NCBI GenBank assembly: GCA_964006375.1
Contig: OZ023265.1
Coordinates: forward strand, 7,875,660-7,939,659
DNA from: Tillus elongatus
Lineage: Eukaryota > Arthropoda > Insecta > Coleoptera > Cleridae
DNA length: 64,000 nt
Direction: 5' to 3'
Of the stretch, positions 1-12,823 are shown in pieces. A model generated the notes under the pieces. It did no database searches and had not been told where the DNA came from. It saw nothing but the letters and a program-made list of their open reading frames with translations. The position numbers were made by a program, and so were the translations under genes. Each line of letters begins with the position of its first letter. The first letter of the stretch is position 1.

Positions 1-1310
1 TTTTACCTGCTTCATACTTTCGTCCACACATAAAGTAATATTCTCAATACTCGATATTTATTACTTAGAAAAATGCAATAGCCATTGAAAATCCTTCAGC
101 TAGTTGGTAGAGCAATTAAAATGGTAAGACGGCTTAAAAAGTGCAACACTTCGGAAAATCGATATAATACAAGTGTATTTCCCAACATCACAAAGCGATG
201 AAAAGAAACAGGGCGACTGTTAAGACAGTTCAAGATGTTGTGAATAATTGTCTATTTCCTGTATCAGGGTGGTCAATTTTGGGAAGTGTAACGTGTGTGG
301 TCATCTGCATCTGAGAGGGTGTGGGGATAGTGCATAGAAACTAAAGACTATGAGAACACAACTGCTTTTCATGTGAGACAGTCACAAATGTTTTAGCTTT
401 AGGTACATTAATATAGTATAGTTCAGTTAGTAATGTAGTGTATATAAAATCTAGTCAGTGCCAGTTAATTTATAAAATAAAAGGACTCATCCACGTTAGT
501 AAATAAGTGTTTGTTCTTTGGTCTTGTATCCGAACCAGCGTGTAACGCAATTAATTTAATACCAATAAATACCACTCCGTCTCAATCGTTAACAAAACAA
601 AACAAAAACAATTTTTTTAAATATATACAGTCCACTGAATTCGAAGGTGTGTATTAAACAGCGACATCATCTTTATAGTGTGATACCGGTAAGTACACTT
701 TGAATAAGCCTATTCTCCACAATATATTTTCAGACCTGACGATCGTTCCCCAACAACGTTAGGATCATCATAGTGATGAGTAATAATCATCACAGCGATG
801 ATGAAAAATGAAAACTGTAATTACCCCGATATTAATAATTCTTTTAAAAATGAAAATATCAAATATTGATGTTAATTGTAGGATATTATGGCAGTACTAA
901 ATCCTTAAATTCAATTAGTGTTGTCGTATTTGGAATTTCATGTTACTCTGTGGCAATGATTTTGATATTGCAGTATTATTATTAGCCAGCCCAGGTTTGT
1001 AAATATCGATCATTGTGCTGGAAGCTCACATAGGTAGGTGTTAAATCCATAAATTATTACTGACATTCTAAATAAAGCTGAATTTCAATGCGCACTCTTC
1101 CATAAATATTTTATATTAACTGGAGTCTGTGAGGATTCCAAGTTACCACTCCATTTACTATACTGCAAATCTGTCAACCTAAATATAGTATAACTAGGTC
1201 AATATTGCTTCGTAGAAAGAGCTACACCGTCTAAAATTATTTATAGAGCTACCAAAATACTGGAAATTAATGATATTTGTTTTAATTACACTTGGTAATG
1301 GATAAAAGCT
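1..1310. other. Unrecognised AT-rich DNA
   Basis: No open frame or known repeat is recognised. Two weak signals are present. Around 98-115 a stretch resembles a tRNA A box (CTAGTTGGTAGAGC) without a convincing B box or cloverleaf. The segment 660-780 has a diverged relative at about 9415-9520: both contain GGTAAGTACACTTTGA and then an AGACCTGNCGATCGTT block, so part of this stretch is an old dispersed repeat. Confidence 0.5.
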
Positions 1311-2017
<707 letters not shown>

Positions 2018-2505
2018 TTTTTTTCTGTAATATACATTATTATAGTAGTAGTACTACCCGTAATATACACAACCGTTAACTAAGATTTACAACTAACAGA
2101 TTTTAATTAATGGCAAAAGGTTTTTTACCTTATTATACCTATTTGACGAAGTCGAACTAGATTTATTGTAATGTCAAAATGCTCTTATTATTGTATCAAA
2201 AAAAACCTCCACAGAATTTCTTTTCAGAACGTTCTGAATCCAAAAGGATCAAAAACACAAATCAAGGTTGTACACCGGGTGTCCAGATTATGCTTCAAAA
2301 AAATTGGGATGTGAGTTGCCCTTAAAGAAATAGTGGGGGTAGTTCGTTGTAACATTTTTCATTTTAAGGTCGTGATACTGAGATACAGGGTGTTAAAGTT
2401 GTTACACTTAAAGCGATTTTCCTTCATTATCTTTAAAACGACTTAAGATAAGATTTTCAAAATTTGTACACGAGTAAATATTAACAGCACACAAAGAAAA
2501 AAAAT
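2018..2505. other. Spacer with possible mariner-type MITE remnant
   Basis: At about 2271-2392 the segment begins with an ACACCGGGTGTCC motif and ends with ATACAGGGTGT. Such ACAGGGTGT ends are common on small mariner-derived elements in insects, but the two motifs here are not a clean inverted pair. Nothing else is recognised. Confidence 0.25.
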
Positions 2506-3187
2506 ATTGGGACGCAGCAAGTGCGTTATAGTAGCAAATTTTCATAATAATTGTACACTATTATTATACGGCATATTAGTAAAGTTAATACTTTAAAGTT
2601 ACACAGACCTTGAAGATCGATTTTTGAGCTAAGGAAATACATTTTGCTATATCTGTAGATAGAGTAAGTCTCTTTAAAAGAAACTTGTATTACAAATTAC
2701 ATTAAAGTTATACAAAAGATTTCCAGAAAGAAACGTAATTCATATTTAGAAAAGTAAAGTATCTGCCAAATTATAAACGTAGCAGTTATTTGTCACTGTT
2801 AATCTCCCGTATGATTTCGTTTTAGTCAACCTAATCAAACCGGTTTTTTCAATATCAACAATAACAAAATTATAATTTCAGACTCAAAGGTGACAAACCT
2901 ATTTAGGCGTCTTAAACAAAAATGAGATCTTGTTCAAAACGTATGAAATCTGTGCACTATTGTCTCTCTAAATGTCAAAATAAAACATTAAAAAACATAC
3001 ATTCATCGAGCTGGATTCGATTGCGTAATATTCTGCTTAGGAGGCAACGACGCTGTCCCTGGCGCCATCTAGGTATACTTTAACTAACGTTTTATTTGCG
3101 TGATACGTTAGATCGGCTTCATTCCTGGGATATTATATTTAAAGTATACGCAATTAATTACAGAATTAGTAGAATTACCATTGAAAC
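2506..3187 (-). repeat. Dispersed repeat with tRNA-like segment, copy 1
   Basis: This segment is collinear with 63237-64000. Shared blocks include the terminal GGGACGCAGCAAGTGCG, CTCTTTAAAAGAAACTTGTA, CTGCCAAATTATAAACGTA, GATTTCGTTTTAGTCAACCT and the end TTAGTAGAATTA. On the minus strand 3073-3003 reads like a tRNA: an A-box-like GGCGCCAGGGACAGCG, an anticodon-arm-like TTGCCTCCTAAGCAG (loop anticodon CCT) and a B-box-like AATCGAATCC. The tRNA-like part does not sit at an end of the repeat, so a simple tRNA-headed SINE is not the only reading. Confidence 0.55.
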
Positions 3188-3780
3188 ACATCCCACGACT
3201 GTTTCGGTCTTATATGACGTCTTATGTTTAAGTTTAAAGATAAAAGAAACTATTTTAGAATCATTTTATAGAGACTTGGCTTGATTTTGTTTACATTTCT
3301 AGTATATTAGAGGACATCATAATATATCTATGCTGCGCTAAAACTGTATTTGAGGCCGTTTATAAAGCTACAAATATTGTGTATTTTAATAATTGATTGA
3401 AACCCCCAGTTAAATAACAATTACTTGGCAAATTTTTAATTTCATGTCGTCTGTCATTTTCCATAATTGCGGCCGAGATTTCACGATTGCTGGTTCGGGT
3501 ATTATGTTTTATGCCTGGTATATATTTAGTTTGATCACCGTTGAGGTATGGTTTATACGTGTTGTATGAATCAATCTACGCGCGGCAGTTAACTACTCTG
3601 TCTGTCAGGCATTGGACTTTAACCAAGTTATTTCAACGCATGTCTTTGGAATTTTATTTTTAATTTGGAAAAAACTCTAAATATTGTGCACCAAATTACT
3701 TAAAATTCACAACGTTGGTTTATTTGCACCACTTCTAGCCACATGTAAAGTCTCATTCCAGTTAGTCTGATACTTACAAA
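3188..3780. other. Unrecognised sequence
   Basis: No ORF longer than chance and no repeat shared with the rest of the window was noticed. Confidence 0.45.
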
Positions 3781-3891
3781 AATATAGCGTTTTCAAACAG
3801 TTTTCCCAGATTTTCCACCGGTAAAACTTGAGTGCAAAGGCTGATTAACGGCCTCGGTTTTCGCCCAAACAAGATTTTTGCCAAGTTTGAT

Positions 3892-3963
<72 letters not shown>

Positions 3964-4096
3964 ATACAACAATTTTAATGGACCTTGGTTTTGGGTTCTA
4001 GGGACTCAAATTCGCGCTCATCTGACGATATTTTTCCGAAAGCTTTTCATCGTGACCTCTCTATTAGCAAATTTGTCTTAATGAAAATTCGCTAAT
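3781..4096 (+). mobile_element. Diverged TA-core element, 3' part
   Basis: A (TA)n run at 3894-3961 is followed by a diverged version of the usual right arm (a GGTTCTAGGGACTC block and TCGCGCTCATCTG). It closes with a decayed hairpin at 4064-4095, with arms TTAGCAAATTT and AAATTCGCTAA that no longer pair perfectly. The opposite terminal block is not visible. It is an older copy than those at 49839 and 51211. Confidence 0.45.
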
Positions 4097-5540
4097 ATCT
4101 CATAGGGGCAAGCAAATGAATGCATTTTATGTTTTAAATGGAAAACCGTTCGCCGGACAAAGAAACATCACCGGACAATTTTTATGAGAAGACAGAGGGC
4201 AATTATAAAAAATAATCGTTTTGAAAAATAGGAGTGACGTATCATTTTTTAATTAGAAATGTTGCGGGGCATGTCAACAGGGACGCCACTGATGAAAATT
4301 AAAAAATCCTTTATCCCGAAAAAAATTATTTTTACACGTACTTTGCATCTACTAAAATTGAAAAAAATATGCAGGGCGGTGTTAGAGATATCGAGGAAAA
4401 AATATTATTTCTCAAATTTAAACACGCTGTATCTGAGAAATAGAGCAGTCGAGGACCTATGTTTATATAAATATTTTTTTCTCAAAATCATCCAAGGATA
4501 ATTACCTCTAAGGATAAGCAATCAATTATGAAACACCCTGTTCACCAGAATTCACTGAAATCCCTAAAAAAAGCTTGATAACGCATCGTAAATGGTGCAT
4601 TTTTAAGGTTTATGTTTATAAAAAATGCACAATGTTTTTTTAATGTCTACGACATGCAAAACAATTGAACCAAAATCCTAAACACGTCCAAAATGAACAG
4701 ATGTTAGAGCATCCACCAAGTAAACTTGTGAGACAGTAAGGCGAATCTATAGAGAGATTAAGTCTGATAAAATCAGTGTAAGTTAAGGGAGACGACAGAA
4801 CCCTATGCTTATGGTTTATGGGCGACATCATTAGGGTCTTTAATACCGGAACATAAGGCTACTTAGCTTAATTACTCGCTTAGGCACATTTAACTGAACA
4901 TGGGGTCACGGGGAGTGAGAGGGAAAATGGATACTACGTATAAGAGTAACGGTACAGACACGAGCACACGCAGACATATATACAAGAACATGTTGTATCA
5001 TCCAGGTCAGTTTAAATAACAGCGGACTACTTCACACTAGAATGCCTACACCGTAAAGTCATATAAATACGTCTGGTTAAAATCACAAACGCAATATGAT
5101 GGAGAAAGAAAGAGTTTAATTACAAGTTTCTTGCAGTTTAAATTAAAAGGAAATATATTAGACTGTCTGAAAATATTAAAACTTTTTAACAGAGGCTAAT
5201 TAGGGACCAAAAGTTACCTATTTTCGTATTTTCATTGCCTAAAAAATAATTAACAACAGAGGAGAAAGCCTTTTAAATGTTTGTGAGAAAAAATAATCTA
5301 ATTAGCAACAATACAAAAAATGAAGTATCTCAGAGTAGACGTGATAATAGGAAAGAACCTATGCAGGAAAATACCAAATAATTTAAATTATTACCAAAAA
5401 ATTTTAGAAGATATTGCTTCAGCTTAAGCTACACATATTCTGTACCTTCTTTTTCTACTAATGCCCTGCAGGTTCCTGATAGACGTCTATACCGATTCCT
5501 TCCCATCAAATAATTTTAGTTAGAGGCCTTTAATAATTTA
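4097..5540. other. Unrecognised AT-rich DNA
   Basis: Short open frames here (for example 4259-4501) are low-complexity and K/I/L-rich with no recognisable domain, so I do not call genes. An ACACCCTGT motif near 4532 may be the end of a small mariner-type element, but no partner was found. Confidence 0.45.
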
Positions 5541-7768
5541 TTTCCCTCCACTGGCAGACCTTGCTTAGCCAAGGTAGCAGCAACCTACTTACTTTCCTCG
5601 CATCCCAACGTACAGCTCAAATCCCTTGGATCTCCTTCTTACTACAAAACCCGAATGCTATCAGACATCAGTCACCGCCGCCCTTGGTCGCTCAGATCAC
5701 GACATGGTCACTGCTTCCTGCGCAATGCAACCCGAGGTCACACAGTTATCACACCCACGTATCGTTTAGCACTACAACTCCGCGAACTGGGAAGAAATGC
5801 GGGATTACTTTTCCTCATTTCCATGGGCGTCTGTCTGCTCATCCTGGCCCCTCTGATATCTCACAAAACGTCACCAAAATCATCCAAGTTGGCATGTAAT
5901 TATTTATTCCACGTACACAGAAAACTTTTTCAACCCACTCAAAAGTCCTGGTCCTCTAAATCCTGTGATAAGGCCAGACTTGAAAAGGTCAAAGCTTACA
6001 AAACGCTTCTACATAATCCCAGTGCAAAAAGCGTCAAGCATTTAACGACGCAAGAAACGGCTATCTCCGCATTCTTTCTGAGGCAAAAAAACTCGTTTAA
6101 TAATCACATCAAAAACAAAGTCCTCTCAAGCTCCAACGGCAGAAAACACTTCTGGACTCTTGCTAAATCTACTGGGAATAATTTCGGCAAAAGCACGTTC
6201 CCACCTCATGTTCCAGGGGATGAAATTTTTTATACCGCCCGGTGCAAGGCTGAACTTTTTGCCTCGTTGTTCGCCGGCAATTCTACTCTCAACCCACCTC
6301 CAAATGTTCAACCACCAACAGTCCCCAATGGCGCGCATAAAATGACGGATATCATTCATTTTCAAATTAAAAAGGTACGAAAGACGTTGGCTTTGACGAG
6401 ATCCCAGCAATTGTTCTCAAAAAATGTCCACCAGAACTTGCTCCTGTCCCGACTTGTCTGTTTCAGATATCTTACAGTAGAGGCATATTCCCTAGTAACT
6501 GGAAAACCGCTCGAGTACAACCCGTCCCAAAAAAGGATCCAAAGCGCTTCCTAGCAACTACAGGCCCATTTCTCTTCTTTCAATCGTCTCTAAAGTGATG
6601 GAAAAGTATATAAACACCGAATTACTAAAATTTCTTAAAAAACAACGTCTAATTCACGACAGGCAGTATCGATTTCGTCAGCGCAAATCAACTGCCTGCC
6701 TCCTTTTCTTTGTCACCCATTCTTGGAGCAAGTTTATGGAACTACACGGTGAATATCAGATTGTCACTCTAGACATATCCAAAGCATTCGACCAGGTCTT
6801 CCACGCAGCGGTGCTTAATAAACGTTCGGCCTATGGCCTACCACCAAAACTCTGTACCTAGACAGCAAATTTCCTCTCCAACCGGAGCATTTCTGTTGTC
6901 GTGGATGGCCATTTCTCTAAACTGTATCCAATTAATGCAGGAGCTCCTCAAGGTTCAGCTTTAGCCCTTACTTTGTTTCTTCTCCACGTCAATGACCTCT
7001 TCTCTAGCACATCCAACCCAGTTCACAGTTATGCGGATGACAGCACCATCCACTCAAACATACAATGTTCTAAGCCTGTCTCTTTAGCACAATTAGATGA
7101 GGATCGCAGACTCATGGAGGGTTCTGTCTCTGTGGATCTCCAAAAAATATTAGACTCTGGAAGCAGGAATCTTGTACAATTCAACTCCACCAAATCTCAG
7201 TCTTGCTTTCTAACTCACAAGAGATACAACAGCCCTTGTTGGCCTGTGGATCGAAATCTCAATTGGCACCAACATGTCACATCAATTGCAGAAGCGGCTG
7301 CTAAGAAATTAGGTTTCCTCTTCCGGGTCGCAAATACTTTTCACCAGCTAATCTTTATACCTTATATGTTTCACAAATCCAAGGCCAAACCTCGAATACT
7401 GCTCCCACATCTGGAGTGCCGCTGCCGCTTCTACACTCGCTATCCTGGACTCCATTCAGAAGAGAGCTATACGTTTCATCAGTGACTCTACCCTCACCCA
7501 AAGGCTGCCATCCCTTGCCCACCGACGTGCCGTTGGTGACCTCTCTTTCTTTTTTACAGATATCTGCACGGGCACTGCTCGGGGGAGCTTTCTTCCACAG
7601 TTCCTCCACCCGCTGCCCCCAACATATCTCAGGGGAATAGAGCGAGTGCACCCTTTTATTGTCCAGGTCATCAGACATAAAACATCTTGTTATGCCCGCT
7701 CTTTTGTGCCGAGGACTTCCAAGTTGTGAAATTCCTTGCCGGCACATGTTTTTCCTTCTCCTCCAAAC
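5541..7768 (+). mobile_element. LINE family A copy 1 (CR1/Jockey group), degraded
   Basis: 5'-truncated non-LTR retrotransposon. It starts in the end of the apurinic-type endonuclease domain, whose SDH catalytic motif is readable at 5686-5709 (GRSDHDMV). A linker and the reverse transcriptase follow, with HSYADDS at about 7024-7044, and then part of the C-terminal region. No RNase H domain is present, and the C-terminal WNSLP/FKSRI style seen in sister copies is the kind found in CR1/L2-like LINEs. The frame is broken by several frameshifts and a stop at 6859 (TAG where other copies read TGG). The 3' end is lost: at about 7769 the sequence passes into another repeat. It is a dead copy; the family is defined with help from the copies at 22910, 32278 and 33886. 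Confidence 0.85.
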
Positions 7769-8922
<1,154 letters not shown>

Positions 8923-9588
8923 ATTTTAAGTTTATGACAGTGGGTTTCCTATAAAACAACATAAGGCAGCGAATGTGAGAAAAGGCAGAGAGAGAGAGAG
9001 AGAGATACATGTGCAGTGGAAACAAGGGTAAGAAATGAAAGGGGTAATGTGAGGGCAAATGTAGGAAAGGCTGAATAGCTGTTATCCGTCTACACATACA
9101 ACTTATATAATAGAAGAGTTAGTGGTCGGCCAAGCAACCAGGATGATCCTCGGATTCCAATTAGTGACACAGAGTTTGCTCTGATTATAATTACTGCAGT
9201 GTTGGAGCCAACGGCCACAGCGTTGATTTAATTTTAACATGGACGGACGTTTCCTAATAGAAAATACAAACACATAATTGCAATGTATCTCTTACTTGTT
9301 TAGATTATAATGGCTGTTTCCCGCAGCTTTCAAGTCCAAGGTTACATCAGCATTGGCTCTGTTCTCACCACAACATAACTTGAAATATCGTTAGGTACAT
9401 AATCTTCACTTAGTTATAAGGTTATAGGTAAGTACACTTTGAGAACCGAAATCATTACAAAATATTTTTTTAAAGACCTGCCGATCGTTGCACTAACAAA
9501 ATTTATCGTCATTAGAGGATGAAAAATTCTTAAATTATAGTTACACTGTGGTTCTTAAAACCTAAACACGACTAAAATTAAATTCACC
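8923..9588. other. Spacer with (AG)n tract
   Basis: No gene is recognised. A short (AG)n run lies at 8987-9005. Positions 9415-9520 repeat, with divergence, the block seen at 660-780. The last eight bases before the hAT end (9581-9588, AATTCACC) are in the position of a hAT 8-bp target duplication, but the right partner was not found. Confidence 0.5.
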
Positions 9589-10019
9589 CAGTGGCGGTTT
9601 GTGCATATGAGCTGCGGAGCTGCAGAACACATTGAATTTTGTAAAAATAAATAAATAAGTAATAGATATCCAAAATTCTTGTTCTAGTAAATCGCGTGGC
9701 CGTGTGCCAAGCCGGTCTTGTTACGGCGGGATATCAATTTTCCATCTCGCTCTCGCTTCAACCGTAGTGTAAGCGAGCAAATTGGATTAACTGCGGATAA
9801 CATTTCTAATCCTCAGCTTGTATTGGCTGATGCAACCCGTCATCAAATACAGGAAGATGGGGGAAAATGTGGCTGCAACCTGAGCAGCCACATGCAGTGT
9901 TAGTGTTGTGATTTTAGTCTCCACTGACTGTAGGTGTATACTGTACGACAGAGCCGGACAGATCGTATTCGGATACGATATCTATTGAGGGTATTTTCGG
10001 TTTTTGATCAGCTTGCAAG

Positions 10020-10215
10020 ATGAACAGTGTGTCGCATTTACTGCCAAATAAATTTTCTTTAATGTCATACGAAGATATAATTAAAATAAAAGAGCTGGGT
10101 CGACCAACACCCGAACTAAATGTTGAAATCAGTAGGTCGAGTCGTAATAAAAGTTATAAGCGACAATTTAATTACAATGTTTACGCTAAATCAAAGTGGA
10201 TATATATTTTTATAT
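10020..10215 (+). pseudogene. hAT/ZMYM-like transposase, N-terminal exon-like part
   Basis: From an ATG at 10020, about 65 residues stay open (SVSHLLPNKFSLMSYEDII, ELGRPTPELN, NYNVYAKSKW). This matches my recollection of the N-terminus of ZMYM/TTF-type zinc-finger proteins with hAT dimerisation domains, where a short lead is followed by a W-containing segment and then a cysteine-rich finger. The frame is cut directly after KSKW by the minus-strand LINE. The continuation lies at 11544-11781. Function would have been DNA binding and transposition of the hAT element; this copy cannot make the full protein. Confidence 0.6.
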
Positions 10216-11543
10216 TTCAACAACTTACTACGAGGGCTTACAGCCTAAATACTATCGTACCGTGGGTGTCGACAAGGAGGAAAGAGGCAACTTGTTAATT
10301 CTGGACTTGAAGGTTTGGAGGTTCGGAGGAGAAGGAGAACATGTGACGGCATAGAATTTCACAACTTGGAAGTCCTCGGGACAAAAGAGCGGTTATAACA
10401 AGACGTTCTATGTCTGGTAACCTGGACAGTAAAAGGGTGCATTCGCTATGTTCCCCTGGTGTATCTGTTGGGGGCAGCAGGTGGATGAACTATGGAATAA
10501 AGTTACTCTGAGCAGTGCCCGTGCAGATATCTATAAAAGAGAGAGAGAGAGAGAGAGATGCGAAGTCACCAACGTCACGTCAGTGGGCAAGGGATAGCAG
10601 CCTTTGGGTGAGAGTAGGGTCACCGATGAGACGTATAGCTTTCTTCTGAATGAAGTCCACGATAGCGAGTGTAGAAGCGGCAGCGGCACCCCAAATGTGG
10701 GAGCAGTATTCGAGGTTTGGCCTTATTTGTGAAGTATATGAGGTATATAGGTTAGCTGGTGAAAAGTATTTGCGAGCCCGGAAAAGGAAACCTAATTTCT
10801 TAGCAGCCGCTTCTGCAACTGATGTGACATGTTGGTGCCAATTGAGATTTCGATCCACAGAAATGCCAACAAGTGAAAAGGACTCATTACTTTGAATAAC
10901 TTGGTTGTTCATTGTGATGGGTCTAGGGCTGGTGTATCTCTTATGAGATAGAAAGCAAGACTGAGATTTAGCTTAGTTGAATTATACAAGATTTCTACTT
11001 CCGCAGTCTAATATTTTTTTGAGATCCACAGAGACAAAACCCTCCATGAGTCTGGGATCCTCATCTAATTGGGCTAAAGAGACAGGCTTAGAATATTGTA
11101 TATTTGAGTGGACGGTGCTGTCGTACGCGTAACTGTGAACTGAGTTGGATGTGGGGACAGAGGAGGTCATCGATATGGAGAAGAAACCAAGTAGGAGCTA
11201 AAGCTGAACCTTGAGGGACTCCTGCATTAACTGGATACAGTTTAGAGAAATGGCCATCCACAACAACAAAAATGCTTCGGTTGGAGAGGAAATTTCCTAT
11301 CCAGGTACAGAGTTTTGGTGGTAGGCCATAGGCCTGAAGCTTACTAAGCAGCGCTGCGTGCCAGACCTGGTCGAATGCTTTAGATATGTCTAGAGCGACA
11401 ATCTGGGATTCACCGTGTAGTTCCATTGACTTGTTTCAAGAATGGGTGATAAAGGAAAGGAGGTCGGCAGTTGATCTGCGCTGACGAAATCCATACTCCC
11501 TGTCGTGGATTAGACTGTTTTTTTTTTCAAAAAATTTTAGTAA
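10216..11543 (-). mobile_element. LINE family A copy 2, inserted in the hAT ORF
   Basis: Minus-strand, 5'-truncated copy that starts within the RT (just upstream of the DRQYGFRQRRST block) and runs to the 3' end (CAACAACTTACTACGAGGGC, plus-strand sense, at 10217). The RT finger and palm are readable but in several frames: SKAFDQVWHAA at about 11380-11400, SYAYDST instead of SYADDS at about 11130, and the segment RARKYFSPANLY at 10750. The YADD to YAYD change removes a catalytic aspartate. An (AG)n expansion at 10539-10558 sits in the coding part. Dead copy. Confidence 0.8.
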
Positions 11544-11781
11544 TATGTGGGTGTAATGTGAACTGTTCTGTTTTTTATACCTGCCGTTTGATGGCGATAA
11601 ATCATGGACAGTAAATGGTCTAAAAGATTTAAGTCATCTAACACATAGCATTAAACGACACGAATTAACAAATAAACATCTTATGAGTGAGCTGAGTCTA
11701 GCATTATTAGAAAATGTAAATATCAGGAATCAATTAGATTCTGCTTACTGGATTTATATACAAAAGCATAAGGAACAAGTT
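11544..11781 (+). pseudogene. hAT/ZMYM-like transposase, middle part
   Basis: The frame reads a finger-like LFCFLYLPFDGDKSWTVNG, then DLSHLTHSIKRHELTNKHL, SLALLENVNI, QLDSAYWIYIQKHKEQV, and, after the LINE-B insertion, [11 protein letters not shown] at 12620-12650. The pattern (finger, W-x-V-x-G-x-KDL, H..SI.RHE.S..H) and the run into QLDSAYR-like, KHNEQVKKNR-like sequence is characteristic of ZMYM1-like hAT transposases with the DUF4371 region. That identification rests on recall of the family. The reading frame is intact across the TSD, which confirms that the LINE simply landed in it. Confidence 0.65.
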
Positions 11782-12607
11782 CGGTGCTTCAGGCCGAGAT
11801 GTACGCCATCCTGCACTGTGTGCGGGAGAACAAGAGGAGGGGCTACACCAACAATCGGATCCTCATAGCCACAGACAGCCAGGCAGCCCTTAAGGCACTA
11901 AGTAGCCCACGGGTAAATTCCTGGCTGGTGAGTGAGTGCCGAGACGAGACGAGCGACCTGGCTGGGCAGAATGAGGTGACCCTCATATGGGTGCCGGGTC
12001 ACTCGGGGGTTAAAGGCAATGAAGAAGCTGACAGTCTCGCAAAGAGAGGGTCAGCAGAACCATTTATGGGACCAGAACCGGCTCTGGGCGTGTCAAAGAG
12101 CACTGCCAGGGGAGCCATTAAGTCCTTGGTCAGAAACCAACACAAGGTGTACTGGACGGACTGTCCAGGGCTCAGACATGGGAAGTCAATAATTGACGGA
12201 CCCAGTTCAAAGAGAGCTGTGGAGCTGCTAAACCTTAGCAGAGGACAGCTCAGAAACACAACAGGTCTCTTGACGGGACACATGGCCGTCAAGAAACACC
12301 TGCATAAAATGGGGCGGTTCGAAGGGGACCTCGCATGCAGACTCTGCGGCGAGGGGGAGGAATCAGCCCAGCACATCTTGTGTGAGTGTATAGCTCTGGA
12401 TCGGAAAAGACAACTGATCTACGGTCACTCTAGACCGGAGACAGAGCAATATAAAACTTCACCCTACCAATCGCTGTGCAGACTAGTTCAAGGCACAGTG
12501 ATCTTGGAATGGGTGGAGTAAGACTAAGGGTATGCACAATCAACCAAGGGTTGTGGTGCTATCGGGGCGGCAAGGCCGCGGACGAGCCCTGAGGGAACAC
12601 AAAAAAA
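11782..12607 (+). mobile_element. LINE family B copy 1, TSD AAGGAACAAGTT
   Basis: Strongly 5'-truncated RNase-H-bearing LINE. The 12-bp sequence AAGGAACAAGTT stands at 11770-11781 and again at 12608-12619, directly after the A-rich 3' tail, so both insertion edges are exact. Only the end of the RNase H domain, the C-terminal finger and the 3' UTR were copied. The sequence is visibly GC-richer than its AT-rich surroundings, as are the two other family-B copies. Confidence 0.9.
11784..12521 (+). pseudogene. LINE-B RNase H and C-terminal region, 5'-truncated
   Basis: An open frame of about 245 residues with no internal stop. RNase H motifs are AEMYAI (catalytic E), ATDSQAAL (catalytic D) and NEEADSLAK (catalytic D). 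The first aspartate of the domain lies upstream of the truncation. The C-terminal finger is CRLCGEGEESAQHILCEC. It is nearly identical to the copies at 38534-39390 and 60312-61043; I see only a few residue differences. The apparent start codon is an accident of the truncation, since there is no promoter. Family function: degradation of the RNA strand during target-primed reverse transcription. Confidence 0.8.
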
Positions 12608-12645
12608 AAGGAACAAGTTGCTAAAAATCGGTATATTTTACAGAG

Positions 12646-12648
<3 letters not shown>

Positions 12649-12711
<63 letters not shown>

Positions 12712-12751
12712 GGACCCGAGATCCCTATATAGAAAGCTAATCTGGGACGCA

Positions 12752-12820
<69 letters not shown>
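12649..12820. repeat. Two (TA)n tracts with inverted arms
   Basis: (TA)n fills 12649-12709 and 12755-12820. Between them, 12710-12754 (AGGACCCGAGATCCCTATAT through GGGACGCACTG) is an inverted copy of the first about 50 bp to the right of the second tract (12821-12870, which contains ATATAGGGATCTCAGGTCCT). The second TA tract therefore sits at the centre of a palindrome made from the end of the mariner element at 12821. Confidence 0.85.

Positions 12821-12823
<3 letters not shown>

Larger units (their letters stand above)
9589..12648 (+). mobile_element. hAT transposon, interrupted and right-truncated
   Basis: The left end CAGTGGCGGTTTGTG is a typical hAT terminal inverted repeat. The encoded protein is of the ZMYM/TTF-finger hAT kind. 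Host sequence is 9589-10215, 11544-11781 and 12620-12648. It was split by a family-A LINE (10216-11543, minus strand) and a family-B LINE (11782-12607, plus strand) with a perfect 12-bp duplication. After 12648 the frame runs into a (TA)n tract and the rest of the transposase, including its catalytic and dimerisation parts, is missing. No matching right inverted repeat was found. Confidence 0.7.

Noticed and set aside
98..170. tRNA gene suggested by an A-box-like motif
   Set aside because: No B box, no anticodon arm and no acceptor stem can be drawn.
7355..7747. Minus-strand 130-codon frame over LINE-A copy 1
   Set aside because: Antisense shadow of the family-A RT C-terminus; the same shadow appears over copies 3, 4, 5 and 7.
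10982..11426. Apparent short genes on the minus strand near 11 kb
   Set aside because: They are frame-shifted pieces of a single LINE-A reverse transcriptase, not separate genes.
11999..12376. Antisense frame of ~125 codons across LINE-B, repeated at 38679 and 60521
   Set aside because: It is the shadow of the RNase H frame on the opposite strand; it recurs only because the LINE recurs.
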